NCBI RefSeq assembly: GCF_037975245.1
Contig: NC_092565.1
Location: forward strand, 5,152,499-5,216,498
Direction of reading: 5' to 3'
Length of the DNA stretch: 64,000 nt
From: Apostichopus japonicus
Taxonomy: Eukaryota > Echinodermata > Holothuroidea > Aspidochirotida > Stichopodidae
Shown: positions 13,501 through 28,423 of the stretch, piece by piece
Numbering within the stretch: position 1 is the stretch's first letter
Layout of the letters: each line of letters opens with the position of its first letter
The notes under the pieces: model-generated
Told to the model about the DNA's origin: nothing
The model's database searches: none
Seen by the model: the letters and a program-made list of their open reading frames with translations, nothing else
Position numbers and translations under genes: made by a program

Positions 13501-15680
13501 TTGCCTTGCCTCTGCTCTTGCTGTGTGTGTGCTTAAGCCTATTTAATTGCACACCAGACACACATGCAGAATGGTTTACATTTGGACATGTTTTCTACAT
13601 GTTAGTTTTGCTGAAATATTTGAATAGTGTGTGACAATTACAATAACCTGAATTTGGACATCAGTTTGTTTCTGATATAAGAATTTTGGAAACCCGGATT
13701 AAGAATAGAACTAATCAAAACCATGTAAGTTTATATTTGAAAAATATATTACAGTACCCACCTGGTACCCATGTACAATACATTGATGTTGCAGAAGTTA
13801 CTGCACATGATGAACCAGTTTCCCTTTTGAGTTACAAAATACAATTCTCACGGGGGGATTTTGTCGTCCAGAGCATAGAGGTACTGTTTCTAGTTGTGTT
13901 GGCAATTTTAATGTTTCTTGCTTAGCAAAATGTGACACTTCTAAAAACAACTTGAATAATATAAGCTTGATGCAGCCCTCTAACCAAATCTACCTCTGAA
14001 AATGCTTTCCACCCGGGCCTGAAGTAATCGTTTGCCATTCAGAATTAAAATATTCACCTTCTGTCCATCTGGTAGCCAGTGGAAGGGGTTCTCATTCCCA
14101 TAACTTTGTTAGCTCAATTTTCAATGGCTTGTAGCTGCTTGGACCAGTGACAATAAATTTATTCTGATCATGGTTGACACCTCACGCCTTCACAGGAGGG
14201 TGAAGATAAGTCAGAATCTTTTACACTATACCTGACCAGCAGGAGTCAAATTAGGAAGATAACTTATTGCAGCTAGCCTTGGATTATGCACTAGAGAGAA
14301 GGGCAGTAGCTGCAGGGAGCTGGTAAATAGCTGCTCAGATTCTTGAGCTAGCAGATAAAGTACACACATCACTATATACATGATATACAGTACACATTGG
14401 ATGTACTGTAAGTGAGATCTTGGGCTAGTATATAGAAGAGAGATAGTAAAATAATATCGTTGTCGCTGTTTTCTTTGATTGTTACTTTCCGCATACTTTT
14501 TGTGCATCTTCCTACTGTACCTCGTGTAGCACATTCATTCTATTCCAAAGTGGTCTCCAAATACTAGCAGTGTCTGCAATATAGTATGCTACAGTCATAT
14601 TACAGTCAGTATTGTACTTATTGGGATAATTTGCATGATTGTATGGTATGAATATTGATATGTTCCCACTTTTGGGAGAAGGAAACACAGTGAAATCTGT
14701 AAGGTAGTTTGTTTAATTGAGTTGCTATCGTAGCGAAAGGTGCAACACAGTACTACACTCTGTTCATTCTTGTAACTGTTCAAATAACTGTACTTCAGTG
14801 TTTGGCAGTTCATGCCAGCCAGCCTGTTCTATTTCAGAGCTTTATAGAGGTGCTCGGTATATACTGTATACACACATGCAGTAGCTTCATTGTCTAATTG
14901 TCGAAATAATGTGTATTTTCTTTCGGCCCTGTAGGCTTGTTTTTTCTTTCACAGGCTACCCTGGGAATTTCCTTTATTCAGGCCTGTGTTCTTGGTCAAT
15001 TGCCATTGCCAATCAGATTATCTACTTTGCTTTTCAGTATGTGCATGTGTACTGCAGAAATAATCTCTGCTTGTTGTTTTTTTGACCCTAGCAGATTGCT
15101 ACTTCAGGCAACGATCTTCTTTTTACTGTCCATCCTCCTCTCTTCTCATGCTCTGTCACTTCATGTATTTACTCTATGTCAAATAGAGATCAAGCAGGGG
15201 ACTACTGAGTGGTTGCGCCGTTGCGGTCTTCCCGAGGAATATACACCTCATGTTGTGTGTAAAGGGTCTTTTGTATCATGGATATAAAGGAGCATTGAAT
15301 AATTGATTTGTACTACAACAGTTGGTTGAGTACATGCAGTGAATGCAGTAAGAACAATTTGGCTATAGGAAGCATTTGAACAAATCAAGGTTCCTATTAC
15401 AATATGCCAGACAGACTAGGTAGCTGAGCACAATAAAGGGTTGGTCACGGTTGACTGAGTGTCTGTATGAAGGCTTTATAATAGTTTCCAAATGACCTGA
15501 AGGTTTACCTTGAATATTGTATCTTATCTATTTTCATTTAACGCTCTCATTTGAAGAAGAGAAGAGCAAAACAAAGGAAATAAAACTAAGCTACTTTAAG
15601 CTACTAAAGACTGTACAACCTATTACACACTGCAGGTTTGTTAACCGATTTTTTTCCCGCCCTCTTGTCATTGGTTGCAG

Positions 15681-15955
15681 ATTAACACCGAGAGCCAGGT
15701 CAGATCAGCACCATGGCGGATGTATTACCAAATGAGAACGAGATCGACTCTGGCACGCCAAACAAGGGCGAAGTCTCAGAAAAGCCGCGTGCCATCGACA
15801 ACATCGAAGACCCAGAGACCATACGGGACATGCAGAGACCTGCAAACATCAAGTTTGACATGAGAGAGATGGAGCGGAACAAGAGGGTATCCCTCATCCT
15901 CAACAGCCAGGCTTTCAGGGAGGAATTGGAGGCCATCATTGATAATCAGCTCAAG
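15681..15955 (+). CDS. adducin, first coding exon (N-terminal 81 residues)
   Basis: Acceptor TTGGTTGCAG ends at 15680, so the first 32 bases are 5' UTR. The start is ATG at 15713 in a strong context (CACCATGG, A at -3 and G at +4). The exon ends at 15955 before the donor GTATGA, after 81 complete codons (phase 0). Residues 1-45 are polar and poorly conserved, as in other adducins. Residues 50-75 carry the conserved block MREMERNKRVSLILNS followed by QAFREELE, which corresponds to the KKRVS-IL-S-AF-EELE segment of vertebrate adducins just before the head. An in-frame upstream Met is absent within the exon. Several open frames on the opposite strand here are shadows of this exon. Presence of a 5' acceptor means at least one more upstream non-coding exon exists. 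Confidence 0.92.
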
Positions 15956-18900
15956 GTATGAAAATCTGATCATTTTTTACATTTGACATCTATGATCATT
16001 AAAGATTGGTGCATATATATTCTGTTTCATGTATGTACTGTACAGTGGTTTGTTAACATGAAAGGGAGAGGCAAATTCAATCAACGCTAAATATATAGAT
16101 GCCTGCCATGAATAGCCGCCACCCAGACTGTGAAGAAAAATCTGTCTTTGAGAGAGTGAATGTTTTAATCGCTCGTTTGGCCAGGTATCCTGCAGACATG
16201 AGCAAAGTCTAACAACACCTCAGAATCCATGAATGTTTGGTATACTACTTGGTTTACATGTATATAGAGGTATAATTTGCAAAAAAAAGGCTTGTTCTAC
16301 TGAACAGATATAGATGCAACAGTAGGCTACAGTACTTTCACTGTTACCTGTAGGTGAGATTTGTGTGTCATTAAAGCTTGTGCTAGCTTCCGACTATCGG
16401 TAGGGCAGGGGATAGAGGCCGAGGGAGGGGGGAGGTAACCTTTGTCAAGTATCATACAGTATCAAGTAACATTGGTCAAATGGGTTAACCTACAAATGAT
16501 ACATCATCTTTAAGATATTGAATATGAAATGTTTATCATTTCTCTGATTTCCAAATGTGATATTAAGTAAGACTGTCCTGTCTTTTTTGTTGTTGAACAT
16601 ATTAAAAAAGAGCATGCATTATGTGTTAAGTGGCATCCTAAGGCAACCCTTTACACACTACAGCTGCAATATTAATAATTCCATGAGTAAAATAATAACC
16701 CTTTTTCGCTTTGCATGAAATTATGAATATAATTAACATACATAATATCGCTCCTTTTGATTTTCCTCTGTGACCTTGCATAATGAGAAATTGTTGAACT
16801 GACAGGGTCAATCGATCAACTCCTCTTGGACGAGCCTGATGTTGCAAAAATGTCTTTAAGAAAATTATGATCAGACATGATTTTCACAAAGCCTTGCTTC
16901 AATTAGAATTTACAAATGAACTGCAGTTCTAGAAGCAGGTATGAGCACATAATCTAGGTTTTTTTTATCCCCAAAATGTTCTACAGAACTTTTTAAATCC
17001 AAGGTACCAGACTAGTTGTTCCTGTCTTAATTTTGCAGTCGGTCAGATTTTAATTGGACAATTTAGTCAATGCTCACATTCAGCAACGTATATCAGAAGT
17101 TCTCGAATTTATGTAATTGCAAGCGTTGCTGCCTTGAAAGTTTGTGGCTCAAAATGATTTGATTGCTCGCATAATGTGTTGTGAAGTTCTTGCAAAGTTT
17201 TCCCATCGGCCTCTCACTCCCAGAGATCGTCCAAAAGGCACAGTTGTTGACATACATGTGTACACCCACACTTTGTCAATTCCCATATTCCCTACCCTAT
17301 AAAATCTTCAATTTTTTGCAGTGAATAATATATTTTAGCATGTGATCTTTCTCTTCATCCATTACCCTTGTAGCCAAATGAAATTGAATTTTTCGAGTAT
17401 TTTTACCATTTCCAAATATTTCCACACGTAGCAATCCATTTGCACCCTCTCAGATTTCTTGAGTGGCCTGAGGTGCTGCAAAGATTTTATTTTGCTCTGT
17501 CACTGATTGAAAGTCTCTTTCTGCAAGTTTGTCGATCTGTCTTCTTGTTTTTTTCCGTTATTTTGAGTTCTTCCATCTTTTGAAAATTTTGGTTTACAGC
17601 TTGGTCTTCAGAATGGCACAAACAGCATGGTAATGATACCCAAAGTGTTATTCGAAACTTTTCTCTCATTCCATACTTTTCCATTTCATGGTATAAATAT
17701 AATAAAAAAAAAAAAGTGCACAGACAACATCTAACTTTAAAGAACTTTCTGGGCTGATTTTTGATCGAGGAATAATTTTACAGGTACTGTATTCAAATTT
17801 TGTGTACAGTAGAAGTTTTGAAGACTGAAATTTAACTCTTATAAAGTACAATGATACATACCTATGTAAAAAAAAAATTGTTAAACAGTTTTTAGATTTG
17901 TACCGACAGTAGCAATTTGACCATTTTGGTATGGGATACCGCATAAATTATCTCCAGTGAGAGTTCATAGCCCAAGAGGGACAAATATATTTCATTACAC
18001 ATGTAGATAACAAAAACGGTCCTGAGATATTTCCAGAAAGCATATGTACCAGTACAACTATAATCTGTTTAATACAGGACTTTGCATTTGTTGGTCAATA
18101 ACCAAAAAAGCTTTGCCTACCAGTCGTCCTATAAACGTTTCTTAAGAAAAATCAGCCTTGAAATCATGACAAATCATTTTTTCCATCTGGGCGTTTTTTG
18201 GTATTCATTAACTATAATAACTTTAAAATGAGCATCTGCTATTTCAGATCAAGGTAAGTCAATGCAAAGACATCTTTTGAACTGCACAATTTTCTAATGC
18301 AAACTTTTTCTTCGAAACTTGTCATGCTTTACAACCAGACTTTTGACCAACGGTTTTGGGAAGAAATGTTTCAGTTTTACCTTCATTTATTTTTGTACAT
18401 GTATACAACTGTGTTTACATGACTAGATGCATCTAGGGACAGTAGTTACAGTAGAGAAACTCGCTAAGTCTGTTCCTGCAAGAAATTCCCAACTTTTAGG
18501 ATCTAGTTTTGGACTTCCTAAACAACGAAATGGTATCGTGGGAATGGGGGGGGGTGAGGGGGAATGTAGGCAGCTCAACAGTTATTCATGAACACATGCA
18601 CACAGTTGACAATGCTGGAGTTTTAATGGATAAATTCCAATTACTTGAAGGGGTTTGATTTGTTTGGAACAAACCACGCTGTTAGAAATGACCTTTCAAC
18701 AATGATTTCTTTCCATAACTCAACTTGCCTGTCCACATTTGTTAAACAGTGATGCACTGTATTAACTCACACATGTATTATATTGGTAACCTTTAAAGGT
18801 ATCATACCACACCTCCATTGACTTACACAAGATTCTTGACATGATATATGTCTGAAGTTTTCAACTGGTACCCAACCGTTCAGTGTAATGTACAGTAGCA

Positions 18901-21900
18901 GATGGTTACGTTTATTCTGGCAAATTTGCAATATCATTTCTGTGCTATGTATACAGTAAATGTTTGAACTATTTGTACTCTAGACACAGAGACAATCCCT
19001 TACGGCCTTGTTCAGTTCTCTCATAGGCTTAACTAATAATATTTATCAATTGAATTTATATAAGTACACTTTAGGTCACTATATCAGTTCTCCTGATTTT
19101 CCCAGCATAACAATTTAACTTAAATTCTGGACATTCTGTATATTGTGGTGTGGGGTACCCTGTCAGCGAAAAAAGGACTGCCTGTGTGAATTGAAAGAAC
19201 TTGAAGTTTTCCTTTTCAAACTGTGCTTTGTAATATCGAAATGTTTTCACCTCATCTGGTTAGCTTCGTCTTGGCTATCAATGAGGGTTTCAGATCAATT
19301 TGTCTGGAAGCTAATGAATAGGTCGGATTCTGTCTACATCCAGTGCCGTTTATTGATTTCTTTACGATTGGGTGGTAGTGCTGAAAGAGCATAACTGACT
19401 TGATATCAGAGCAGAAACTACTGTACATCCTTCCTGCCGTGGTACAACAAGCGGGCAACAAGGCAAAGTCCAAAACCACTTCAAATTCAAAACTACTTCA
19501 AATTCATTTCTCTGACGTCAAGGCAAGGAATTCAATTCATTTGTGGTCGAAGTAAGAACTTGAGATTTCCGATAGTTAACTACTAGATAAACTGTCAACT
19601 GTGAAGCTACTTGCAGTAATGAGCTAGACTGCAGCTTTTGACTGCAGTGATCCTTAAAACTATGGTGACCAGAAATGAGTCTTTCAAACTGCTTTCAAGC
19701 ATGTCATGCTTTGTGGTATAAAAAATAGGCAATACTGACTGTACTTGCAGAAAAACTAATGCTTTGTCAGTTCCTAAACACTAAAGGTATTACAGAGAAA
19801 GTAATTTGTATAGCATGCCAAATTTAGATGTATCTAATCTGTGATTGACTGACAGGTATTAAATCTATGAATATTCAGGTACAGTACTTAACCAGCCAAT
19901 GGAATGAACTGAATCCTATTGGTTGTCGTCTGTATATATGTATGTATATATAGTAACAGCAAAGATTGTTACCATTCACATGATTATTCCCATGATCCCA
20001 ATCTGTGAGATACACTTATATTATCACCTCGCTATACACAATGGGAGATAACACTACTGGAGAGATTGCTTTCATGATAAGCCAGGCAACACACGCATGT
20101 TATAGTGACCTATGTAGACTGTGGGAGGTTGCAGCTAGTGAGTTATAACACAGCAATCCATTGAATTTTTCTTTTGTTTTTGGCAAGAAAAGCTATTTTT
20201 GTGCAAATTAGAATTGAAGGTCCTTGGTCCACTTTAGGTCAGGTTTAATCTAAGTTATATGAAAATATAAATCTTGGCATATAAGGAAATTGATAGTGAT
20301 TGTCCCATCCAATAGCATATCCCATGACTGCTCAGTGCAATAGGATACTACCACAGGGCAAATTTCTAATGGCAGTTTGGTTGTCCCAGACGGCCAGATT
20401 CCTGTTTGGACAACCAAAATCAGCTGTGGCAGTGGTCCATTGGACGGACAGTTGTTTTAATACATCAAATTCAGATTGCATTGAAACTAAATACCCTCAA
20501 AAAGGTAAAATGACAATTCTGTATCTCCCCCAAAGCATGGTGTACTACTGTATTCACCAAACCTACCTGTACATGTCTCTCCCTATCTGTGTAACCATTG
20601 GTCATTGCAAGTTTGCTACATTTTTCATCTTCAGACAACCAAATTTGCTGTTTCGACAACTGAAATGTACTTGGACTGGTTGGACAACCAGCCAAAGAAA
20701 TCCTATAAAACTTTGCCCTAGTGACAACGTGCCCTTTGCTCTCATTTTCAGACCCTCGGTTTTAGAGAGATCGTGACAGTAACAGAATCAATACCGTGCC
20801 CCATTTTAGTGAGTTTGAGCACTGTGTTTGTCATGCGGCCGTGCAAACTATCTTTTTAGAAAATCAGTCCCCAAAATGTTTGCCGTCAGTAATTTGCTGC
20901 AAATGCTAAACAGCTGTTACAATGCTGGAGGAATGATACATGGTGTAGAGAAGGAAATAACTGCTGTACTGTACATACAGTAGATTAGTTTCATATAAAA
21001 AAATAATAATAAAAAAAAATGGATATGTTACAGTATACATTTCTCTTTTGTTTGTGTGTCTTGTTTGGATATTGTGAATTCAGTTTGACTTTTTATTACC
21101 AGATAGAATAACCACTTGCTTGAATATAAAGACAGATATTTAACATGAGATTTTTGTTTTGGCTCACGCAGTGTCTTTGGTTCCCAATTTTTTCCAGTTC
21201 GTATGTCCTCATATTACATCATGTCATTACAACCCAACCCATAAGCCACACTGCCACATAAGTGTTTGATATCAATGCTCTTGCTTCATGCGTGTCGCTT
21301 TTGGACAGTTTTTATATTTTTTGCTCACAAAAGGTTTAATTGTGCCGTATTTGTCGCGTACATAGTTAGTCACTGTTTACACTAGCCTGGGTAGAATGTA
21401 CAACACCCGACTACATACATGAATGCAGGCAGCAGCTGTAAGCCAAACAGACAAAGCAGGACGCTACAGGATGTTTTTTAGCCTGAAAGTGAGCATTAAA
21501 TGAGTCACCAGGATGATATCCAGATTGAGTAATTTAAACCCAGTAGGGAGTGATGTCATCATCTCTGTAAGAGATAAATTTGAAGAGTTGGATTTTGCAG
21601 CGGCGCTTGGGAGATGAAGGCTCTCGACAGATGTGTTTAGCCTTAATTTAAATTTGCACAGAGAGAGATTAATTCAATAACTGGGATGCAACTTCAGATT
21701 GACTTCTGCTTAGATCGAAGCAGAGAAAGTTCAATATATAATAATAATAATTATGTATTCATAATAATGACCATATAATACTTACATGTGTTGAAGGTAT
21801 TTGTTATCAAGTGGTAGGGAAAACATGTATTCCATAAATATGAGGTAGATGTGAGACAATTAGTTGGAGAATTTGACATGAAAAAGCAGCAAAACCATGT

Positions 21901-23382
21901 CCTTGAAGTCAACATTTTAATGACTGTGTATCCATGGATACTTAATGGTTTTGGATTCGGCAAAAGTGTCTTCCTTTCAATTTATACATCTTTCAGAAAT
22001 TGGTGACAGTACAGCAAATGAAAAATGTGCCAAAAATTACACTATTTGTTTTCGAAAGTTTGCATTATGTAATAGCAGGCAGGGGTTTAAGACACAAAAG
22101 ATTCATTGTTAGTTTATAGATGGACACCAGACAGTCAAGACTTGCCACTAACCATACAGTAGTCAGTAGTGTAGGCCCACTGCGTATATACTACGTAGGT
22201 ATATTAGACTTAGTCTGTCATACAATGGGGCTATCAAAGAATAGCCTAGATAGTTGCACTTAAAATGAAACAAATTGCAAATCTCAAATCTGACTATATT
22301 CTGGGTGAATTGGCTAATAGAATAAAGATAATTTTCACTTATATCATGTGTAAAAGGTAGTTCAATATATTTCCTATAATATCAAGTATGATTGAAAAAA
22401 AGAGCTAAAAAAGCAAAAGTAAAATTTTTAGAGACTATGTTTAGCCAGACGTTTAAATGTTATTCTATGTGGTAAGTATTTCAATATGTGTTTCAGGTTG
22501 TATTGAAAACGTACAGTGCTTTGACGTACAGTTGTTGTACAGTTGTACAGTGCAAACGTACAACGCAAACGTACAGTACAAACATACAGTACAGTGCTTT
22601 GAAACCCTGAGAGGGTTTATCGTCAGACAGACTTAGGAGAATTTGGCACAAAGTGCTGCACAATCAGTGGTGGATGGTACAGAACTTGAGTTATTGTGAT
22701 CTGACTCGTCTTTATATAGTCTCTGAGTCATCCCCCTAGACTTGTTTACAGCTTAGACTTTTTATTTAGTTATACATGTAATCTCTGTAGATGTTTGGGA
22801 TTAAGGTACATTGTTGCAACATTGTTATCTTGTACAGTTATATAATGGCAGGTAAAAAACCACAGGCAAAACCACAAACTAGACAACTCTCAACAGAATG
22901 ATCCAGAAATTTGAAGGTTTGGTGGTCTACATTATTAGGGCAACTTGTCAATGTTGACTTGGGGTGGAGTAATACTACACTCAACGATGTTTGTATTGCC
23001 GGTTATTAACGGTTGTACCGTTAAAGGTGAACCGCTAGAGACTGTACATAGTGACAAGTAGGTGCGGTATTGTACCTGTACTAATCATGTACTTGACGAA
23101 GAAAAATAGGTCCGTTGTCCTGAGAGCATATATCTGTATCCAAACATCCTAAAGGTCATCTCTATTGCCCAATAGTTTTTAGTTTGCTAAAGTAACCAAA
23201 GTTTCTTTTTCCATCCTGGTTTTCCTTTGTAGGATAGGGAACTCATTAAAGATTCTATATTAAGAAAAAACCCATAACATGCCCGTATTTTCATCCCATT
23301 GTCAAATGTCAAGTATTTCCGAACGTAAGAAAAATTTCATATCATCTTGACCCCTGATTCTGAAATGAAGATAAGAATTCAT

Positions 23383-23526
23383 TCCTCGCTTACTTGTCTC
23401 CTCTCACAACCTCAGCATTCTCTCTCTACGGTTTCTAGAGTGAAACGGAAACTTTAAACCCCTCTGCTCCCTCTATGACCGGATCATGCAAGTCAATGAC
23501 CTCCCTTCTCTATCTACCACCCAAAG
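23383..23526 (+). repeat. dispersed repeat, copy 1
   Basis: Shares order and sequence with 24797-24933: CCTCGCTTAC, CTGTC/TTGTC, CACAACCT, CCCTCTAT, CCGG, GTCAATG/GTCAGTG and CTACCACCCAAAG. The upstream flank (ATTCTGAAATGAAGATAAG) also resembles 23813-23860, suggesting a third partial copy. Identity of the family is unknown. Confidence 0.55.
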
Positions 23527-23867
23527 CGTTTAGAGTATATGTTTAGAGGAGGACTGTCTTCTGTTCGAATCCTAGGGAACTTTCAGTGTAACTAAGAAGG
23601 TGTTCTTCACTGAGGAGTCAGATCTTTGGAACACCATTCCTGCGCAGCCCCTTAAGTTTCCTGTTCAAATTGAGGGTTCTTTTTGGCGGATTTTGGTGTC
23701 TGTACTCTTCTAGTTTTAAAGGCTATGATTTAAACAATGCCCTGGCTTCCATCACCCCCCGCCCCCCCCATGGGCAAGCCTTTCCTCACAAAAAGTTCAC
23801 AGCAGCTTGACTCCACATTCTGAAATAAAAATATGATTCCTCCTCCTCTTGTTCTAGAATCGACAGT

Positions 23868-23886
23868 ATATACATATATATATATC

Positions 23887-23923
<37 letters not shown>

Positions 23924-23928
23924 ATATT
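23868..23928. repeat. (TA)n microsatellite
   Basis: Nearly pure TA dinucleotides with a few TC/TT interruptions. Confidence 0.95.
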
Positions 23929-24796
23929 ATTGCTCAAGATTAACCTTCAGAAAGGTGTTTAGTTGTTCTTGGCTGTGTCAGTGTTTAGGTCGTTAAAAGA
24001 ATTGTTTGTTGTGCTTTCTGTCCAGTTAGCATCCAGTATAAACAGACATCCTCATAATATGGAGGTCATCTCAGTAATATGCAGAGCTGGGTTGCTTTCT
24101 GTCTCCCCCCCCCCCCCATCCCTGGATGAGGTGTTCTGATACTGGCCTATTAAAGATCTTTGAATTAGCTTCCTTCAATATGTGGAGAAAATCCAACAAA
24201 AGCAATTTGTCAGTGGAGGTGAAATTGTGTCACTTCAGATGTGTTTGATAAAAGCAGTGCAGTTTTGACAAGCTATAACGAGATGGGAGGGAATTATATT
24301 TTAGGATGAAATGCTGGAGGAAGGAAGGACAACAAAGGAAGAGGAAGTAAAGGCTTGTAATGGAGGCTGTTTACATAGGAAAACAGGTAGCTTCGGTTAT
24401 ATGCTTATGATCTATAGGTGAAAAATTAATTTGTAGGATTAACGATATCCAAGAGACTAGACGGGAGCAAAATATCTAAGAAAGAAATGGAGAACAGGAT
24501 GAGGGGGAGGGAGTAGATGGTAGAGTGGGGGAGAGTGAGGGTGTGTAGGGGGGGGAGACATTTGTGATTTCTGACTGTACCAAAAAATATGCTCTAGCAT
24601 TTTACATATTTAGCACCCTGGCAATTTTGCGAAGTGTCATAGAATTATACAGCATCTGTGACATACTGTACCCCTGCAGGTTTCTATTTTGTAGTTGATC
24701 AGCTGCAGACTGCTATGAAGTGTTACCAATTATTTGCAAAATATGAGTCCCTAAATCAGCAGCTTGATCGTATGAAATGACCAAATTGACTTCGCT

Positions 24797-24933
24797 CCTC
24801 GCTTACCTGTCTTCCCACAACCTTAGCACTCTTGTTCTACCCTGCCTAGTATGAACTGGTTACCATTTAACACTGTGCACCCTCTATAACCGGCCCCTTC
24901 TGGTCAGTGCCCTTCTCATTCTACCATCCAAAG
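24797..24933 (+). repeat. dispersed repeat, copy 2
   Basis: Diverged copy of 23383-23526, ending CTACCATCCAAAG. It could derive from a retroelement, but no reverse transcriptase motif is visible. Confidence 0.5.
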
Positions 24934-26435
24934 TTCCAGCATCGTGCGTTTATCGTCTGGATTATTTTCAACTGTTCCGAACTGTGACCTAGGATTTTAG
25001 TCTTTCCATCCATTGGATACTGAATCCTGTATACAGTATGTTGTTAGGAATAAGTGGTCATAAGCAGTTCTAACATTTCAAAGTGGGTAATAAACAGGGT
25101 TAGCTGGGTTCACCTAGATGAAAGTTATAAACGTTAGTATGTTCTTTAGTTTCAAGAGTGCAATAGAGCACTCTACTGAGGTCATGTAATCCACATCTTA
25201 ATTGGAAAACTCTGTTTAGTACACATATATATATGTACAATGGGGATAGAGGTGAGAAGGCATATTTGTCAAAACATTACCACCTATGCTGAGCGTGATG
25301 GATGGGCTTAGTGTGTGTTAATTCACCAGTGGTAGAGAAGTTAAGACAAACCGTGACGCAACGTTCTCCACAAGGCACAATTTATTACAGTCTTTGCATT
25401 AACAGTATAGTACATGATGGGATATATATCTATACCATTAAAAGTTATGAGGCGTATCTTTGACTGCTTGTATTGAGGCCAGAGAGGCAATATAACAGAT
25501 ACGCATCGACCTTCCATCGGCCTACTAATGGAATCTCTGCTATGAGGATGGCGTCTGCTTCGACATGCACTGCTCATGGATCAATATTTTCTAATACTTT
25601 ATTTCATATTTGTTTTCGAAAGAAGAGGGGGGGAGGCATATATTTCAATTCAATTCTAGGTAACGTTTCAATTTCAAGAGGTTTAAAAAAGCTCTGGCTT
25701 CAAAAGTTTATTTGGAAACATAATTCATTAAGGTTGAGAATGTTCAAAGGAACCTTTGATATTTATGTCACATGATCCGTGATGCATTGTACTTTAGTCA
25801 TGGATTACTCCATGGTTAGTCACAGCTTGTGTTATTCATCAATATACTGTAGCATGGAGAAATGAGTCACACATAAACTAGCACAAGGATATAGATTCTC
25901 TAATAGATTGCAGATATAATACTTGCATATGAATCAATACTGTAGGCAAATAGGGTATCAATTTTAATTGCATGCATTTGCCCCAAACCTCTGGTCTTCA
26001 TGTAGGAGCACATACAAATACATAGCTTCAACCCAGTTGGGAACTTGTTTGACTCATTCTGTAGTTTGAGAATGTCATAAAGCTACTGTTTCCAGGCGGC
26101 TATTGTACTAGACTGTAGTTCTGTTGCGTGCCTCAGCTCATTATTTTGAACTCAAGAGGGAGTCTTCGCTTACTCAGTGCTGTTGCCTCTACTAACGAGA
26201 GGTCGGAAAGGGGATGGCGAATATATTAAGTCTTTTTTTTATTATTATAATGGATATGGAAATTAGATTGTAAAATGTGTCTGGTCATGAACAGTAGCTT
26301 TTTGAAACAGAAACAGTGCATGAAATTAAATTTTCTTATTTCTGTAGGCAAAATTTATTCAAGAAACTCAAAAATTGCAACATTTGTTGTCTCAGAGAAG
26401 TGAATAAAAACGTAATTTGAATGTAGCATAATAAA

Positions 26436-26620
<185 letters not shown>

Positions 26621-28423
26621 AACCTTGGCAATAACAAATGTAGACTATCATTAATTCTAATCAGTAATCATCATCTTATTCCTGGCAATCAATAAAATAA
26701 CCCTCTGATGAAGTGCTTATCCAGTAAATATCTACTCCATTTATTTTTACTCCCATGACCATTAGAAGTCGTCCTCCATACCAGCCGTTATCACCTGAAA
26801 ACTGGTAGCCTCGGGAAAATGCCTACATGTCCAGTAATATTTTGTGTGACAAAGATGTTTAGTTCAATCTTTCAAACGCCTTAATTTCCTTCGCTTCATC
26901 ACCACTTAAAAGCATGTGCCATATAAAACTGTGATTTGTATCGCCAAAAAAAAAAAAATTCAAGTCTTACGAAAATGCTCTTCCAATAATATTTTGACAA
27001 AAATCCACCAAAGTCTGTTAGTTTTATCATCCTGGTGTTATTCTTCACGTTTGTCATTTGAGAAAGTTGTTAAAAAGCCTGTTGTCTGGTATTAACGCAT
27101 TATACATAATATAAGCACTCTGGCGGCCTCTCAACACTTCTCGAAGGAGCGACGGCTTTTTACACAGCTCCTCTCGTGGTCGTAGCCTCTGCTCATTAAT
27201 TCCTAGCCTATGCTTGCTCATCTGTCTTTGATGATTCACAGTTATACAAGAGGCAAGCCATTATCTACAGCACATATTGTGGACAGGCAGGTCGCTATGG
27301 CAACAGCCAGACAATGCATATATGCCCGCAACTCATTTGGGGTTTGTTCAGCCCGGCTGCCTGCATTAAATTGCATACTGTATATATATGTATACACACA
27401 CTGTATACATGTACAGTATGTATATTTCTCCGAGTGTCGTTTGAAGTTTTAAAACCGTGCTGCAAGTGGCATGTGTTCGGGTAGCTGAGAGCGGCAGATC
27501 ATAAGGAAATTCGTCGAGTGGAGTAATCTTTAGATGGAAAGTCTTTTCTGGACTGCACATTTTAATTTGGGGCCATTTTATCTAAGAATAACGAAACACA
27601 TTTAATAATTCATTTCTCTGTATGTGATATAACCGACATGCCTGGATTCAGACGACAGTCATATAAATATAGACCCCCAACACACAGTATTGTGTGTATA
27701 CACAGTATGAGCATCCAACGTAGGTCGTGGCGTGTAATTTAAGATGGATGCGGTAGAAGCCAGAACGGAGGCCAGGAAGGGGGCAGTATACATTGGACTG
27801 ACAGATAAAAGGTCGCCTGTGTAGTATATTAATTGCATGATACGTGAGTATTTAGGGGATCATAGAGATGATGCATTACAAATGTCCACGGCCTATAACA
27901 AAGTGTTACAGAGTCAGCGTTTGGAACCCTGATTAATCCGCTGGTTTTATCGACCTTGGTTCATATTTTATGATGTTCATTAACTCTATACAACCACAAG
28001 GTTGGTACAGCTTCAAGTCATTGCCCTGTTACAGCCTGTTGTCAGTGTACTGGGATACAGCGGGTGTGCCATACATGTGTAAAGCCTTGGGGAATTCAGT
28101 TGAGTGATTTGTATGATGAGATGCTACCAGGTATAGTAAAACATGGCCGACATCATCATATCTGTAAACAGATGCAAATGCTACATGTTGACAATATCAG
28201 TTAAAAGTAAAACCTAACATTATTGGTTAATATGTGTCTTCCCAATATCCCTAGGGTAAATGTCACATTCTTTCTCGCCAGAAAAGGTCCCTTTGGGATT
28301 TCTTTGTTAGTCTCACAGATTCTTTCAAAACTATTCAGAATTTTCACTCTCTTGAATGATCTGGAGTTCCTTCCAGTAGTGTTCTACTGTTCTACAGTAT
28401 CAACATTTTATTTGTGATCCTAA

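Larger units (their letters stand above)
1..15680 (+). other. upstream / 5'-UTR intron sequence of adducin, no coding exon seen
   Basis: AT-rich sequence without recognisable protein-coding exons. Open frames in it (for example 693-1127, 9138-9380, 11410-11664, 12362-12634 and 14937-15287) resemble no known family and lack the codon pattern of the adducin exons. Because the first coding exon has a splice acceptor at 15680, at least the nearby part of this stretch is transcribed intron. Named structures inside are listed separately: dispersed direct repeats (51-491), a 45-bp duplication (1005-1090), the palindromic pair (1598-2385), the 38-bp minisatellite (2879-5979) and a GC-rich patch (7480-7590). 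About 6.1-7.4 kb and 7.6-15.6 kb otherwise show nothing I can name. Confidence 0.6.

Noticed and set aside
15700-15973. Antisense ORFs over the first coding exon
   Set aside because: Shadows of the adducin exon, which matches its family on the plus strand.
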